A stretch of 7,909 bases of DNA from Acidobacteriota bacterium. GTDB lineage: Bacteria; Acidobacteriota; Terriglobia; UBA7540. This document shows positions 1-6,097 of this stretch, piece by piece; positions within the stretch are counted from its first letter, which is position 1; the number at the start of each line of letters is the position of its first letter. The notes beneath the pieces were generated by a model. It worked only from the letters and a program-made list of their open reading frames with translations, was not told the origin of the DNA and ran no database searches. A program made the position numbers and the translations under genes. Location: the NCBI GenBank assembly GCA_021789565.1, contig JAJYJL010000150.1, positions 2,683 through 10,591 on the forward strand, written 5' to 3'.

Positions 1-2
1 TG

Positions 3-833
3 CAGGATGTCCACCGCCTGCTTTTCGATCAGATCGCGGAACCCGTAACGCGTGAATTCGTGCTCGCCGCCGGTAATCAGGACGTCGGGCACGGCGTCCT
101 TGATTTTTCGATAGGAATCGATCTGGTCCGGCGGCACGGGCTCTTCAATCCACAGCACCCGGAATTCAGCAACGGCTTTGGCCAGGGCAATGGTGTAGGG
201 AACGTCGAGCGCCATGTAGCAATCGAGCATGATGTCGCCCTCGGGGCCGATCAGCTCGCGGGTCCTTGCCACCAGTTCGACATTCTTCCTCAGGCCCTCC
301 TGGCCGTCGGCGGGGCCGCAGGGGACTGCCAGCTTCACGTGGCGGAAGCCCTCTTTCAGGTGCCGCTCGGTCAGGTTGCCGGTCACGTAGACCGGAATGC
401 GGTCTTTGGTTTTTCCTCCAACCAACTCGTAAACGGGCTTGCCCGCTGCCTTGCCGGCCAGGTCCCACAGCGCCAGATCGATACCGCTGATCACTTCAAT
501 CACGATCCCTTTGCGCCCATAGAACAGTGACGCCCGGAACATCTGCTCCCACAGAAGTTCGATATTCGAAGGATCTTTGCCAACCAGAAGCTGCCTGAAC
601 TGCTCATCGATGATGGCCGCCGCCAGTTTCCCTTTGCCGCCTCCCACCGTGCCCAGTCCGTGCAGGCCTTCATCGGTGACGATCTCAACAATCGCCGCGG
701 ACATCGGGCCGAACCAGCTCGAGCGCTTCGCCTTGTATTCCGGGTAGATCGACATCGGGTTCGCAATGACGCCCTCGCTCAGCCATGAGGGGCTCATCGG
801 AACCACGTGGACTTTCACTTCGCTGATCTGCAT
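3..833 (-). CDS. L-rhamnonate dehydratase-like enolase-superfamily enzyme (C-terminus cut by window edge)
   Basis: The family removes water from an acid sugar to give a 2-keto-3-deoxy acid, using Mg2+; for L-rhamnonate the product is 2-keto-3-deoxy-L-rhamnonate, in the cytoplasmic non-phosphorylative rhamnose route. The reading frame is open from ATG 833 to the window edge (277 codons). The N-terminal capping domain (about 1-135) contains NPMSIYPEY and GIDLALWDLAGK, very like remembered E. coli RhmD. The barrel supplies the three metal acids D204 (IMLDCYM), E230 (LWIEE) and E257 (GGEHE), with H258 following as in RhmD. A KLAVPCGP segment matches RhmD's KMPTHWGP. The family is about 400 residues, so roughly 120 are missing, including the expected His-Asp catalytic pair. 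The start is backed by a GGAGG just upstream. The gene lies 25 bp after the GH39-like gene. Family assignment is firm; substrate is likely but not proven, and another acid-sugar dehydratase is the alternative. Confidence 0.85.
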   Translation of the reverse strand, partial: MQISEVKVHVVPMSPSWLSEGVIANPMSIYPEYKAKRSSWFGPMSAAIVEIVTDEGLHGLGTVGGGKGKLAAAIIDEQFRQLLVGKDPSNIELLWEQMFRASLFYGRKGIVIEVISGIDLALWDLAGKAAGKPVYELVGGKTKDRIPVYVTGNLTERHLKEGFRHVKLAVPCGPADGQEGLRKNVELVARTRELIGPEGDIMLDCYMALDVPYTIALAKAVAEFRVLWIEEPVPPDQIDSYRKIKDAVPDVLITGGEHEFTRYGFRDLIEKQAVDIL

Positions 834-837
834 CCTG

Positions 838-842
838 CCTCC
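838..842 (-). promoter_or_regulatory. Shine-Dalgarno site of the dehydratase gene
   Basis: On the minus strand GGAGG is followed by CAGG and then the ATG at 833. The 4-nt gap is short for GGAGG, though the extended GGAGGCAGG is strongly purine-rich. It supports the ATG at 833 as the start and translation initiation independent of the upstream hydrolase gene. Confidence 0.6.
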
Positions 843-858
843 GCTTCTCGCGACCTCA

Positions 859-2343
859 TCACTTCATCGTAATCACGCTCACTTCAAACGGCCCCAGGGC
901 CGTTCCGTCCCGCGCCAGGCGTGTGGTTCCCACGCCGGATTCCGCCGTCTCCTCGTTCGCGTACTGTTCGCTTGAGCCGGCGGCTCCCGGCAGTGAAATC
1001 GTTGCAGGCCGGTTGCGCCGATTGATCAGCAGCAATTTGCGCTGTCCCGACTTTGTCACGAAGCCCTGCGCGTAAACCGCACTCGATCCGCCCTCGGTCT
1101 TCACCAGCTTGTCGCCCGGGCCGAAATTGTCGTGCAGAAGCTTCAGCACCCAGAAGCGCGCATTCGGCTGTCCTGTCTTCCAATCCACCATTGAAACGCT
1201 GGGGAATTGCGTGGGATAGCCCACCAGTTGCGACTCTCCCGCTACCTCGATTCCCTGCTTCGCCAGTTCCACGTAAAGATAGGCATACATGGCGCCGCAC
1301 AAGTTCCAGTAGCCATTGGGAATGGGCCGCACCAGGTGGTCCGCCGTGTCGTAGGGCAGGATGCAGCCGAGTTCGTTGGTGTCGGTCTCGGTCTCGGGCG
1401 AAAGCCGCTGGCGAATCGCCTGGATGTAGCGCACCGTATCCAGAAAGCGTTCCGCCTGGTCCCAGAAAGTGTATTGCCAGTCGTCCAGGTCCTGTGAAGG
1501 CGAGGGGCCGGCGTAGAAATGATAGGAAATCATGTCCAGGGGAGTTCCCGCTTTGTGGTCCTTGTGATTCAAAAAGTATTCAAAGAATTTAGGATTCACC
1601 GAAGGCGCCGCCAGCGCCGCGCTCACAAACTTGATGCCGGGATCGACTTTGTGAATTGCCGCGGTGATGGCGTCGTAGAGCCGGGTGTAAAACTCCGGGG
1701 TCATGCCGTGTTCAAAGTCCACCTCGTTCAGCACTTCCCAGTACTGGATTTTGTAATGATGGCCGGACTCGTGCCGTTTTCCGTATTCGTCCGTAAAGCC
1801 TCCCTGCGTGTACCAACTGACCAGCCGCGCATAATAGTCCGCCACTTCTTTCATGCTGGGGTCGCGCAGTTCCGTCCCTCGTTCATAGTTCCAGTCCACC
1901 TGGTTCGGGTCCGCAGGATACGCCACCGGCTTCTCCGTCTTCCACATCCATTGCGGGATGGTGCTGAAGTTAATCATCACCGAGTGCCCCGCCGTGGCGT
2001 TCATAAAATCTTCCATCATGGGATCAATCAGCGAGAAGTCCCACGACGTTTTGCCGTTTGCGGGAGGCTCAAGTTCCGCCACGCCCAGCCTCGGGTAGGG
2101 CAGCCAGGGAACGTAGCGCACGTAGTCGGCGCCCAGCGCCTTCAGGTTCTCGAAAACCCTGTCATGAATTGTCGATCCCCGCCGCAGCGGTGGATTCACC
2201 ACCACCTGCAGCGTCGGGGTCGTTTTGGAGATCTCCTGCACCTTGCTCCAGTCCACCTGGACATTGCCCGTGGTCTGCGCAAACAAACAAGGAGCCAGCA
2301 GCATGGCCGCCAGCAATCCCACCCCAATTTTCATGATCTTCAT
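859..2343 (-). CDS. Secreted glycoside hydrolase, clan GH-A, GH39-like
   Basis: Predicted exported retaining glycosidase of 494 residues. Residues 1-22 form a signal peptide: lysines in MKIMK, a hydrophobic run, then probable cleavage after LFA before Q23. The LAPC tetrad does not fit a lipobox. Residues about 45-405 read as a (beta/alpha)8 barrel. IQYWEVLNEVDFEHG gives the clan GH-A Asn-Glu pair, with acid/base E207. TETDTNELGC gives the candidate nucleophile E324, a separation usual for the clan. ISYHFYAGP (272-280) is another clan-like strand. Residues about 410-494 look like a small beta domain (KLLLINRRN...FEVSVITMK), typical of GH39/GH51-like enzymes. A longer frame begins at 2400, but 2343 has a good ribosome site and places the signal peptide at the N-terminus. 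GH39 includes beta-xylosidases and alpha-L-iduronidases; the substrate here is unknown. Pairing with an acid-sugar dehydratase hints at a plant polysaccharide (inference). Confidence 0.8.
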   Translation of the reverse strand: MKIMKIGVGLLAAMLLAPCLFAQTTGNVQVDWSKVQEISKTTPTLQVVVNPPLRRGSTIHDRVFENLKALGADYVRYVPWLPYPRLGVAELEPPANGKTSWDFSLIDPMMEDFMNATAGHSVMINFSTIPQWMWKTEKPVAYPADPNQVDWNYERGTELRDPSMKEVADYYARLVSWYTQGGFTDEYGKRHESGHHYKIQYWEVLNEVDFEHGMTPEFYTRLYDAITAAIHKVDPGIKFVSAALAAPSVNPKFFEYFLNHKDHKAGTPLDMISYHFYAGPSPSQDLDDWQYTFWDQAERFLDTVRYIQAIRQRLSPETETDTNELGCILPYDTADHLVRPIPNGYWNLCGAMYAYLYVELAKQGIEVAGESQLVGYPTQFPSVSMVDWKTGQPNARFWVLKLLHDNFGPGDKLVKTEGGSSAVYAQGFVTKSGQRKLLLINRRNRPATISLPGAAGSSEQYANEETAESGVGTTRLARDGTALGPFEVSVITMK

Positions 2344-2351
2344 CTGACGAT

Positions 2352-2357
2352 TCCTCC
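2352..2357 (-). promoter_or_regulatory. Shine-Dalgarno site deciding the hydrolase start
   Basis: The minus strand reads GGGGAGGAATCGTCAG and then ATG at 2343; GGAGGA sits 8 nt upstream of the start, the canonical spacing. This favours 2343 over the in-frame upstream start at 2400, which would put 19 charged residues before the signal peptide. Confidence 0.7.
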
Positions 2358-2401
2358 CCGCTTGACGTTCCTTATGCTGTTTCTGGCGACCAGCCAACAA
2401 T

Positions 2402-2429
2402 ACGATAAACTGTACTCATTAATTGTGAA
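2402..2429 (-). promoter_or_regulatory. Candidate sigma70-type promoter of the GH39-like gene
   Basis: In an AT-rich patch unlike its surroundings, the minus strand reads TTCACA (2424-2429), a 16-nt spacer, then TATCGT (2402-2407). These are moderate matches to -35 and -10 hexamers and would give a leader of roughly 50 nt. No operator or adjacent regulator gene is visible. The match is weak by sequence alone; position and local AT-richness are the main support. Confidence 0.35.
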
Positions 2430-2490
2430 AAATAATAGGGTCCGGAAACACATTCAACTCTGCTTAAGAACCGGCACTGACTCAGTTTGA

Positions 2491-2557
2491 TTTGTGGCAC
2501 GGGCGTCCTCGCCCATGTTGCGGTCAAAAGACACCGCCAAGACGGCCGTGCCACAAA
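2491..2557. repeat. 67-bp palindromic element with perfect 12-bp terminal inverted repeats
   Basis: TTTGTGGCACGG at 2491-2502 is exactly complementary to CCGTGCCACAAA at 2546-2557. Nested inside are GGGCG-tcct-CGCCC (2501-2514) and GCGGT/ACCGC (2520-2524 with 2533-2537), so several alternative folds are possible. No coding potential is seen. The layout resembles REP-type or MITE-like dispersed non-coding elements. Whether it is repeated elsewhere in this genome cannot be seen here. It lies in the divergent spacer between the GH39-like gene and hemH and could also act as an RNA or cruciform structure. Confidence 0.75.
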
Positions 2558-2671
2558 GTAGGAACCAAATTGAGGCACCACTGAAAGGCCATGTGTAAGG
2601 TGTGTGGCGCGGTCCGTTTTCCTTGCGCTTACTTACCCGGCAGCTTCTGGCTGGAACTGGCGGCTGTCGGA

Positions 2672-2677
2672 TAAGAT
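2672..2677 (+). promoter_or_regulatory. Possible -10 box for a leaderless hemH transcript
   Basis: TAAGAT fits the TANNNT -10 consensus and ends 6 nt before the GTG at 2684, the arrangement seen at leaderless genes, where transcription starts at or next to the first codon. No clear Shine-Dalgarno sequence precedes the GTG (only ATAGG overlapping the same region), and no convincing -35 is visible. Confidence 0.3.
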
Positions 2678-2683
2678 AGGTTC

Positions 2684-3688
2684 GTGAGCTACGACGCAAT
2701 CCTGTGGGTCTCGTTTGGCGGCCCGGAAAAAGAAGAAGACATTATTCCCTTCCTGCAGAATGTTCTGCGCGGCAGGAACGTTCCGCGTGAACGGATGCTG
2801 GCCGTGGCGGAGCATTATCACCATTTCGATGGCCGGAGTCCTATCAACCAGCAGAACCGCGAGATGATCGCGGCGCTCGAAGCCGAGCTGGCCGCCCACG
2901 GTCCGCACCTGCCGGTCTATTGGGGCAACCGCAACTGGCATCCTTTGCTCACCGACACCGTAGCCAGAATGAAGGCCGACGGAACCAAGCGCGCGCTGGC
3001 GTTTGCCACTTCCGCCTACAGCTCTTATTCCGGCTGCCGGCAGTACCTCGAGAACATTGAAAACGCCCGGGCCGCCGCGGGCGAAGGCGCTCCGGTGATT
3101 GACAAAATCCGTCCCTTCTACAACCATCCCGGCTACATCGCCGCCATGACGGAGCAGGCAAGGGAAGCGCTGGACCGCATCCCGGCTGTAAGAAGAGGCG
3201 CCGCCCACGTTGTCTACACCGCGCACAGCATTCCGCTCCGAATGGCGGAGAACTGCCAGTACGCCCAGCAATTGCTCGAAGCCTCGGGCCTGGTTTCCGC
3301 CGCGCTCGGAAGGTCGGGAGACCCGCTCGTCTACCAGAGCCGCAGCGGCCCGCCCACGCAGCCGTGGCTGGGCCCGGACATCCTGGAGCATCTGAAGAAA
3401 ATCGCGAACAACGGGCAGGTGAAGGACGTAGTGATCGTTCCCATTGGCTTCGTCTCAGACCACATGGAGGTGCTCTACGATCTCGACACGGAAGCCCGGC
3501 AGCTTTGCGAAGAGCTCGGGCTCACCATGGTGCGTGCCGCAGCCGCCGGCACGAATCCCGGCTTTGCCCGAATGGTCCGTGAGCTGATCGTGGAAAGAAT
3601 GGAAGAGAATTCCGCGCGCCCCTGCCTGGGAACGCTCGGCCCCTGGCCGGACGTCTGCCCGGCCGGTTGCTGCCTGCCGCGGGCTTAG
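2684..3688 (+). CDS. hemH: Ferrochelatase (haem biosynthesis), probable [2Fe-2S] type
   Basis: Inserts Fe2+ into a porphyrin at the end of haem synthesis: protoporphyrin IX, or coproporphyrin III if this lineage uses the coproporphyrin route (then CpfC). The 334-residue length is normal. The N-terminus WVSFGGPEKEEDIIPFL is the family signature. H181 in VVYTAHSIP is the conserved metal/porphyrin histidine and E262 in GFVSDHMEVLYDLD the conserved acid. QSRSGPPTQPWLGPDI (218-233) is also characteristic. C118 in AYSSYSGCRQY aligns with the internal cluster cysteine of [2Fe-2S] ferrochelatases, and C314, C325, C329 and C330 lie at the C-terminus. The start is GTG: an in-frame TAA at 2672-2674 leaves no earlier start. 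The gene stands alone on this strand between sugar genes, and its TAG stop overlaps the stop of the convergent permease gene. Identity is very secure; porphyrin substrate is open. Confidence 0.95.
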   Translation: MSYDAILWVSFGGPEKEEDIIPFLQNVLRGRNVPRERMLAVAEHYHHFDGRSPINQQNREMIAALEAELAAHGPHLPVYWGNRNWHPLLTDTVARMKADGTKRALAFATSAYSSYSGCRQYLENIENARAAAGEGAPVIDKIRPFYNHPGYIAAMTEQAREALDRIPAVRRGAAHVVYTAHSIPLRMAENCQYAQQLLEASGLVSAALGRSGDPLVYQSRSGPPTQPWLGPDILEHLKKIANNGQVKDVVIVPIGFVSDHMEVLYDLDTEARQLCEELGLTMVRAAAAGTNPGFARMVRELIVERMEENSARPCLGTLGPWPDVCPAGCCLPRA

Positions 3689-4839
3689 CCGCCAACTTCC
3701 GGCCTCTCTCGGGTCACGGCAATGGTCAGCGTCGCCACGGCCACGGCCGCTACGATGGGCACCCAAAGGATGTTCCTCAGTCCCGTTGCGGCCAGCGTGC
3801 CGCAGAGGCTGGGCCCGGCCGTTCCGCCCACCAGCGACACGGCCATGATGGCGCCAAACACGGTACCTGTCTGGCGCGGGAAGCGGTCGCCCGCAACTCC
3901 CAGCGCGGTCGGGTAAATCGACGCCAGGCCCAGTCCGATCATGCCCATGCCCAGCAGCACAACGGAAAAATCACGGCTGTTGTAAGCCACCAACGCGCCC
4001 GTCACGGTAATGGACGTGGAGAGCAGCATGGTCCTTCGGTTGCCCAGCACTCGGAGCAGGAAACTCGCTCCCAGCCGCCCGGCGCCGATGGCCGCGCTCA
4101 ATCCCACCAGCGCCAGGTTGGCACGCTGGGGAGTGGAATGGAACACCCCGGCCACAATCTTCCCCGCCCAGACAAACATGCTGTTTTCACTGCCCGACTC
4201 AAAAAACAGCAGCGCGCCAAACAGCCACACCAGCGGATGGTTCAGCACGCGCAACAATTCCCGCAGGCGCGTTCCGGAATAGGTAGCGGCCGGGAAGCGA
4301 AAGATCAGCACAGGGACCAGGATGAGCGCCGTGCCCACAGCCAGAATGTGCAGCACCGCAGCCGTCCCCACGCTTCCGCCCACGGTGGACATCAGCAGCG
4401 GGGCCGCCAGCGCTCCCAGACTGAACGAGAATCCCAGCAGGTTCAGCGCAGAGCCCCGGCCTGCCGCGCTGAGGTCAGCCACCAGGGCGTTGGTTGCCGT
4501 GTTCAGCACGCCTCCGCCAAAGCCATAAACCAATGCCGCCACCGCCAGCGCCGCGTAGGTGTGGAGCGACGGCATCAGCGCCACGGCGCCCGCCACCATC
4601 ACCAGAGCAGCGGCCAGCACAGGCTTTGCTCCCACGGTGTCGAGTACCGGTCCTACCAAAATGGTCGCAGCCAGAATGCCCGCCAGCGGGAACGATCCCA
4701 GGCTGCCCGCCTGAACGTAATTCACTTCCAGCGATGGCAGCAAAGATCCCATCAGCAGCAGCACCACGCCAAATACAAACATGCAGGCGTTGGCCGTCAG
4801 CACCAGAGCAAAGCGGCGAATTTCGCGGTCGTTGGCCAT
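3685..4839 (-). CDS. MFS permease, probable sugar transporter (FHS/FucP-like)
   Basis: Predicted 384-residue inner-membrane secondary transporter with about 12 hydrophobic helices in two six-helix halves; the charged stretch around 181-200 (RFPAATYSGTRLRELLRVL) is the likely central cytoplasmic loop. The MFS motif A occurs after helix 2 as GPVLDTVGAKPV (63-74, with D67 and G70). FGGGVLNTATNALVADL (107-123) and FFESGSENSMFVW (212-224) resemble conserved stretches of the fucose/glucose-proton symporter (FHS) group. It lies 57 bp downstream of the ROK kinase on the same strand, so an import-then-phosphorylate pairing is likely; substrate is not readable from sequence. No good ribosome site precedes the ATG at 4839, perhaps reflecting translation as part of an operon. 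An efflux or multidrug role is less likely from context but not excluded. Confidence 0.85.
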   Translation of the reverse strand: MANDREIRRFALVLTANACMFVFGVVLLLMGSLLPSLEVNYVQAGSLGSFPLAGILAATILVGPVLDTVGAKPVLAAALVMVAGAVALMPSLHTYAALAVAALVYGFGGGVLNTATNALVADLSAAGRGSALNLLGFSFSLGALAAPLLMSTVGGSVGTAAVLHILAVGTALILVPVLIFRFPAATYSGTRLRELLRVLNHPLVWLFGALLFFESGSENSMFVWAGKIVAGVFHSTPQRANLALVGLSAAIGAGRLGASFLLRVLGNRRTMLLSTSITVTGALVAYNSRDFSVVLLGMGMIGLGLASIYPTALGVAGDRFPRQTGTVFGAIMAVSLVGGTAGPSLCGTLAATGLRNILWVPIVAAVAVATLTIAVTRERPEVGG

Positions 4840-4860
4840 CTTGTCAGGGCAACTCGGGAC

Positions 4861-4884
4861 CTTTGCGTCTTAGCGCCTTGGCGC
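4861..4884. repeat. Three imperfect 8-bp tandem units (consensus CTTNGCGY)
   Basis: CTTTGCGT, CTTAGCGC and CTTGGCGC follow one another without gaps in the 57-bp spacer between the ROK and MFS genes. The pattern resembles the cttTGCGtc-type short intergenic arrays met in many GC-rich genomes (from memory). No function can be assigned. Confidence 0.5.
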
Positions 4885-4896
4885 GGATGAGCTCTT

Positions 4897-5823
4897 TCAG
4901 GATTTCTTCTTCGGCTCCATCAGCCTGTCGCAATCGTCAAACGCCAGTTTGGCTGCTCCCAGCAGTCCGGCGCGTGTGCCCAGCCGGCTGCGCACCACGC
5001 GGACTTGTTTCACCGCAAGCGGCTGGCCCCATTGCTTCATGGTTCTCCGCGCGACATCGAGAACCAGGTTGCCTGCCGCGGCCACGCCGCCGCCAATCAC
5101 GATGACTTCAGGGTTGAGAACATCAACGAGGTTTGCAAGCCCTAGCCCCAAGTCGTGCCCGGCGCGTTCCAGCACTGCCCGGGCTTTCCGGTCGCCTTGC
5201 CGCGCGAGCGCGGTGAGTTCTCTGGAGGAGAGTTTGCGGCCGAATTCCTGGCTCGCTGCAAGTCCAATTCCTGTGCCGCTGGCGTGGGCCTCAAAGCAGC
5301 CGATTGATTTGTAGATGGGCTGATACTGGTTGCGCAGCGCCATCCATCCCACCGATCCGGCCAGTTCTCCATGGCCGCGCAGCAACCGCCCGCCCGCCAG
5401 GATTCCGGCGCCGATGCCCGTCCCCACGGCCAGGAAAACCACGTCGCTGCAGTTGCGCGCCGCGCCCTGCCAGGCTTCGCCCATCACGAACGCGTTGCGG
5501 TCACTTTCAACCAGCGTCGGCAGTCCGAAATGCTTCTTGAGCGCAGGCCCCAGCGGCATGCGCTTCCAACCGGGAATGTTGGGCGCCCACACGCGGCCGT
5601 CGGGCCAGGCAAGGCCCGGAACGTCAACCCCAATGCCCCCGATGTCCTTTGTGGGCATTCGCTCCAGCATTTCCACCACGGCTTCCACTACCTTGCGCCC
5701 GCCGGCAACAGGTGTTGGAATCTCTGCGTAATCGGACAGATTGCCGCCGCGGCTCACGCGCGCGGCGGCAATCTTGGTGCCGCCGATATCCACCGCCCAA
5801 ACTGCATGAGGTTCTTGAGCCAT
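4897..5823 (-). CDS. ROK-family sugar kinase with degenerate zinc motif
   Basis: Predicted cytoplasmic ATP-dependent sugar kinase of 308 residues, a normal ROK length. Residues 11-17 (VDIGGTK) are the N-terminal phosphate-binding loop. GVDVPGL (65-71) and PNIPGW (81-86) match the sugar-site region. ESDRNAF carries the expected catalytic base D108 with N110. LAVGTGIGAGI (131-141) is the second phosphate loop and VIVIGGGV (240-247) the C-terminal adenosine motif. The usual GH...CxCGxxGCxE block is mostly lost: GSVGW (156-160) has Trp where the sugar- and zinc-binding His is expected, and only GCFEAHASG (175-183) remains. The ATG at 5823 is preferred because homology begins there; a GTG at 5892 would add 23 residues starting inside a repeat. 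The MFS gene follows by 57 bp. Family is secure; glucose, another hexose or an amino sugar are all possible substrates. Confidence 0.85.
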   Translation of the reverse strand: MAQEPHAVWAVDIGGTKIAAARVSRGGNLSDYAEIPTPVAGGRKVVEAVVEMLERMPTKDIGGIGVDVPGLAWPDGRVWAPNIPGWKRMPLGPALKKHFGLPTLVESDRNAFVMGEAWQGAARNCSDVVFLAVGTGIGAGILAGGRLLRGHGELAGSVGWMALRNQYQPIYKSIGCFEAHASGTGIGLAASQEFGRKLSSRELTALARQGDRKARAVLERAGHDLGLGLANLVDVLNPEVIVIGGGVAAAGNLVLDVARRTMKQWGQPLAVKQVRVVRSRLGTRAGLLGAAKLAFDDCDRLMEPKKKS

Positions 5824-5885
5824 GATGGTGTTCCGGGTCTCTGCCCCTTGATGCGTCGCAATTGCGGGTGCTGTGAGTTGGTCCA

Positions 5886-6090
5886 AAAACACCCCTCACC
5901 CGGTTCGCTACGCTCACCACCCTCTCCCCTCGGAGAGGGCAAACCCCCAAGATCAAGCTCTCTCACCTGAGAGAGGGCAAATCCCCAAGATCGAGCTCTC
6001 TCACCTGAGAGAGGGCAAACCCGTTTAAATCACACCCTCTCCCTTGGGGAGAGGGCGCCCCGCAGCGTCGGGGCGGGTGAGGGGTCTTTT
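5886..6090. repeat. Compound palindromic repeat bounded by 16-bp inverted ends
   Basis: The ends 5886-5901 (AAAACACCCCTCACCC) and 6075-6090 (GGGTGAGGGGTCTTTT) are complementary at 15 of 16 positions, with an exact 11-bp core (5891-5901 with 6075-6085). Inside are four local hairpins: CCCTCTCC/GGAGAGGG with a CCTC loop (5920-5939), two copies of CTCTCTCA/TGAGAGAG with a CC loop (5958-5975 and 5996-6013), and CCCTCTCCC/GGGAGAGGG with a TTG loop (6035-6055). The CCCTCACCC/CCCTCTCCC theme is typical of REP/MITE-like intergenic elements in many bacteria (from memory). The outer stem ends in T-runs in both directions, so it might terminate or attenuate transcription between the GH42-like and ROK genes. 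Confidence 0.8.
5933..6019. repeat. 38-bp tandem repeat, two full units and a partial third
   Basis: Units run 5933-5970 and 5971-6008, with a third beginning at 6009 and matching for about 14 bases. The two full units differ at only two positions (C/T at unit position 12, A/G at 23). Each unit spans from one hairpin arm to the next, so amplification adds a complete TGAGAGAG hairpin. The near-identity suggests recent slippage or duplication inside the palindromic element. Confidence 0.85.
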
Positions 6091-6097
6091 GCGCAAA

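Larger units (their letters stand above)
2344..2683. other. Divergent intergenic region, about 340 bp
   Basis: This spacer separates the minus-strand GH39-like gene from plus-strand hemH. It holds the hydrolase ribosome site and candidate promoter (to about 2430), the 67-bp inverted repeat, and a remainder (2558-2683) with no recognisable gene or RNA beyond the candidate hemH -10 box. Short frames crossing it lack ribosome sites and recognisable protein features. Confidence 0.6.
5824..6097. other. Repeat-filled intergenic region between GH42-like and ROK genes
   Basis: This 274-bp spacer lies between two minus-strand genes. Most of it (5886-6090) is the compound palindromic repeat listed separately. 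The 62 bp next to the ROK start (5824-5885) contain no strong ribosome site and no clear promoter. No gene is supported here. Confidence 0.7.

Noticed and set aside
60..530. Plus-strand 156-codon open frame at the left edge
   Set aside because: It is antisense to the dehydratase, whose metal-binding motifs are clear on the minus strand.
838..862. Terminator between the GH39-like and dehydratase genes
   Set aside because: The 25-bp gap contains no stem followed by a T-run on the minus strand; it fits co-transcription.
859..2400. Longer start of the GH39-like gene at 2400
   Set aside because: It would bury the signal peptide behind 19 charged residues and ignore the well-placed GGAGGA before 2343.
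1519..2490. Plus-strand 323-codon open frame antisense to the GH39-like gene
   Set aside because: His/Arg/Val-rich with no domain features; the signal peptide and catalytic motifs on the minus strand explain the region.
2633..3391. Minus-strand 252-codon open frame antisense to hemH
   Set aside because: It overlaps the highly conserved ferrochelatase body and shows no protein family pattern.
3667..4890. Plus-strand 407-codon open frame antisense to the permease
   Set aside because: Its composition is very rich in Gln, His, Arg and Ala with no domain pattern, and it mirrors a clear MFS gene on the other strand. It is a GC-bias shadow.
4897..5892. Longer ROK start at GTG 5892
   Set aside because: The extra 23 residues lack ROK similarity and the start codon falls within the inverted end of the repeat; ATG 5823 fits the family N-terminus.
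5933..6019. CRISPR array
   Set aside because: The repeat is a contiguous 38-bp tandem with no unique spacers, and no cas gene is present.
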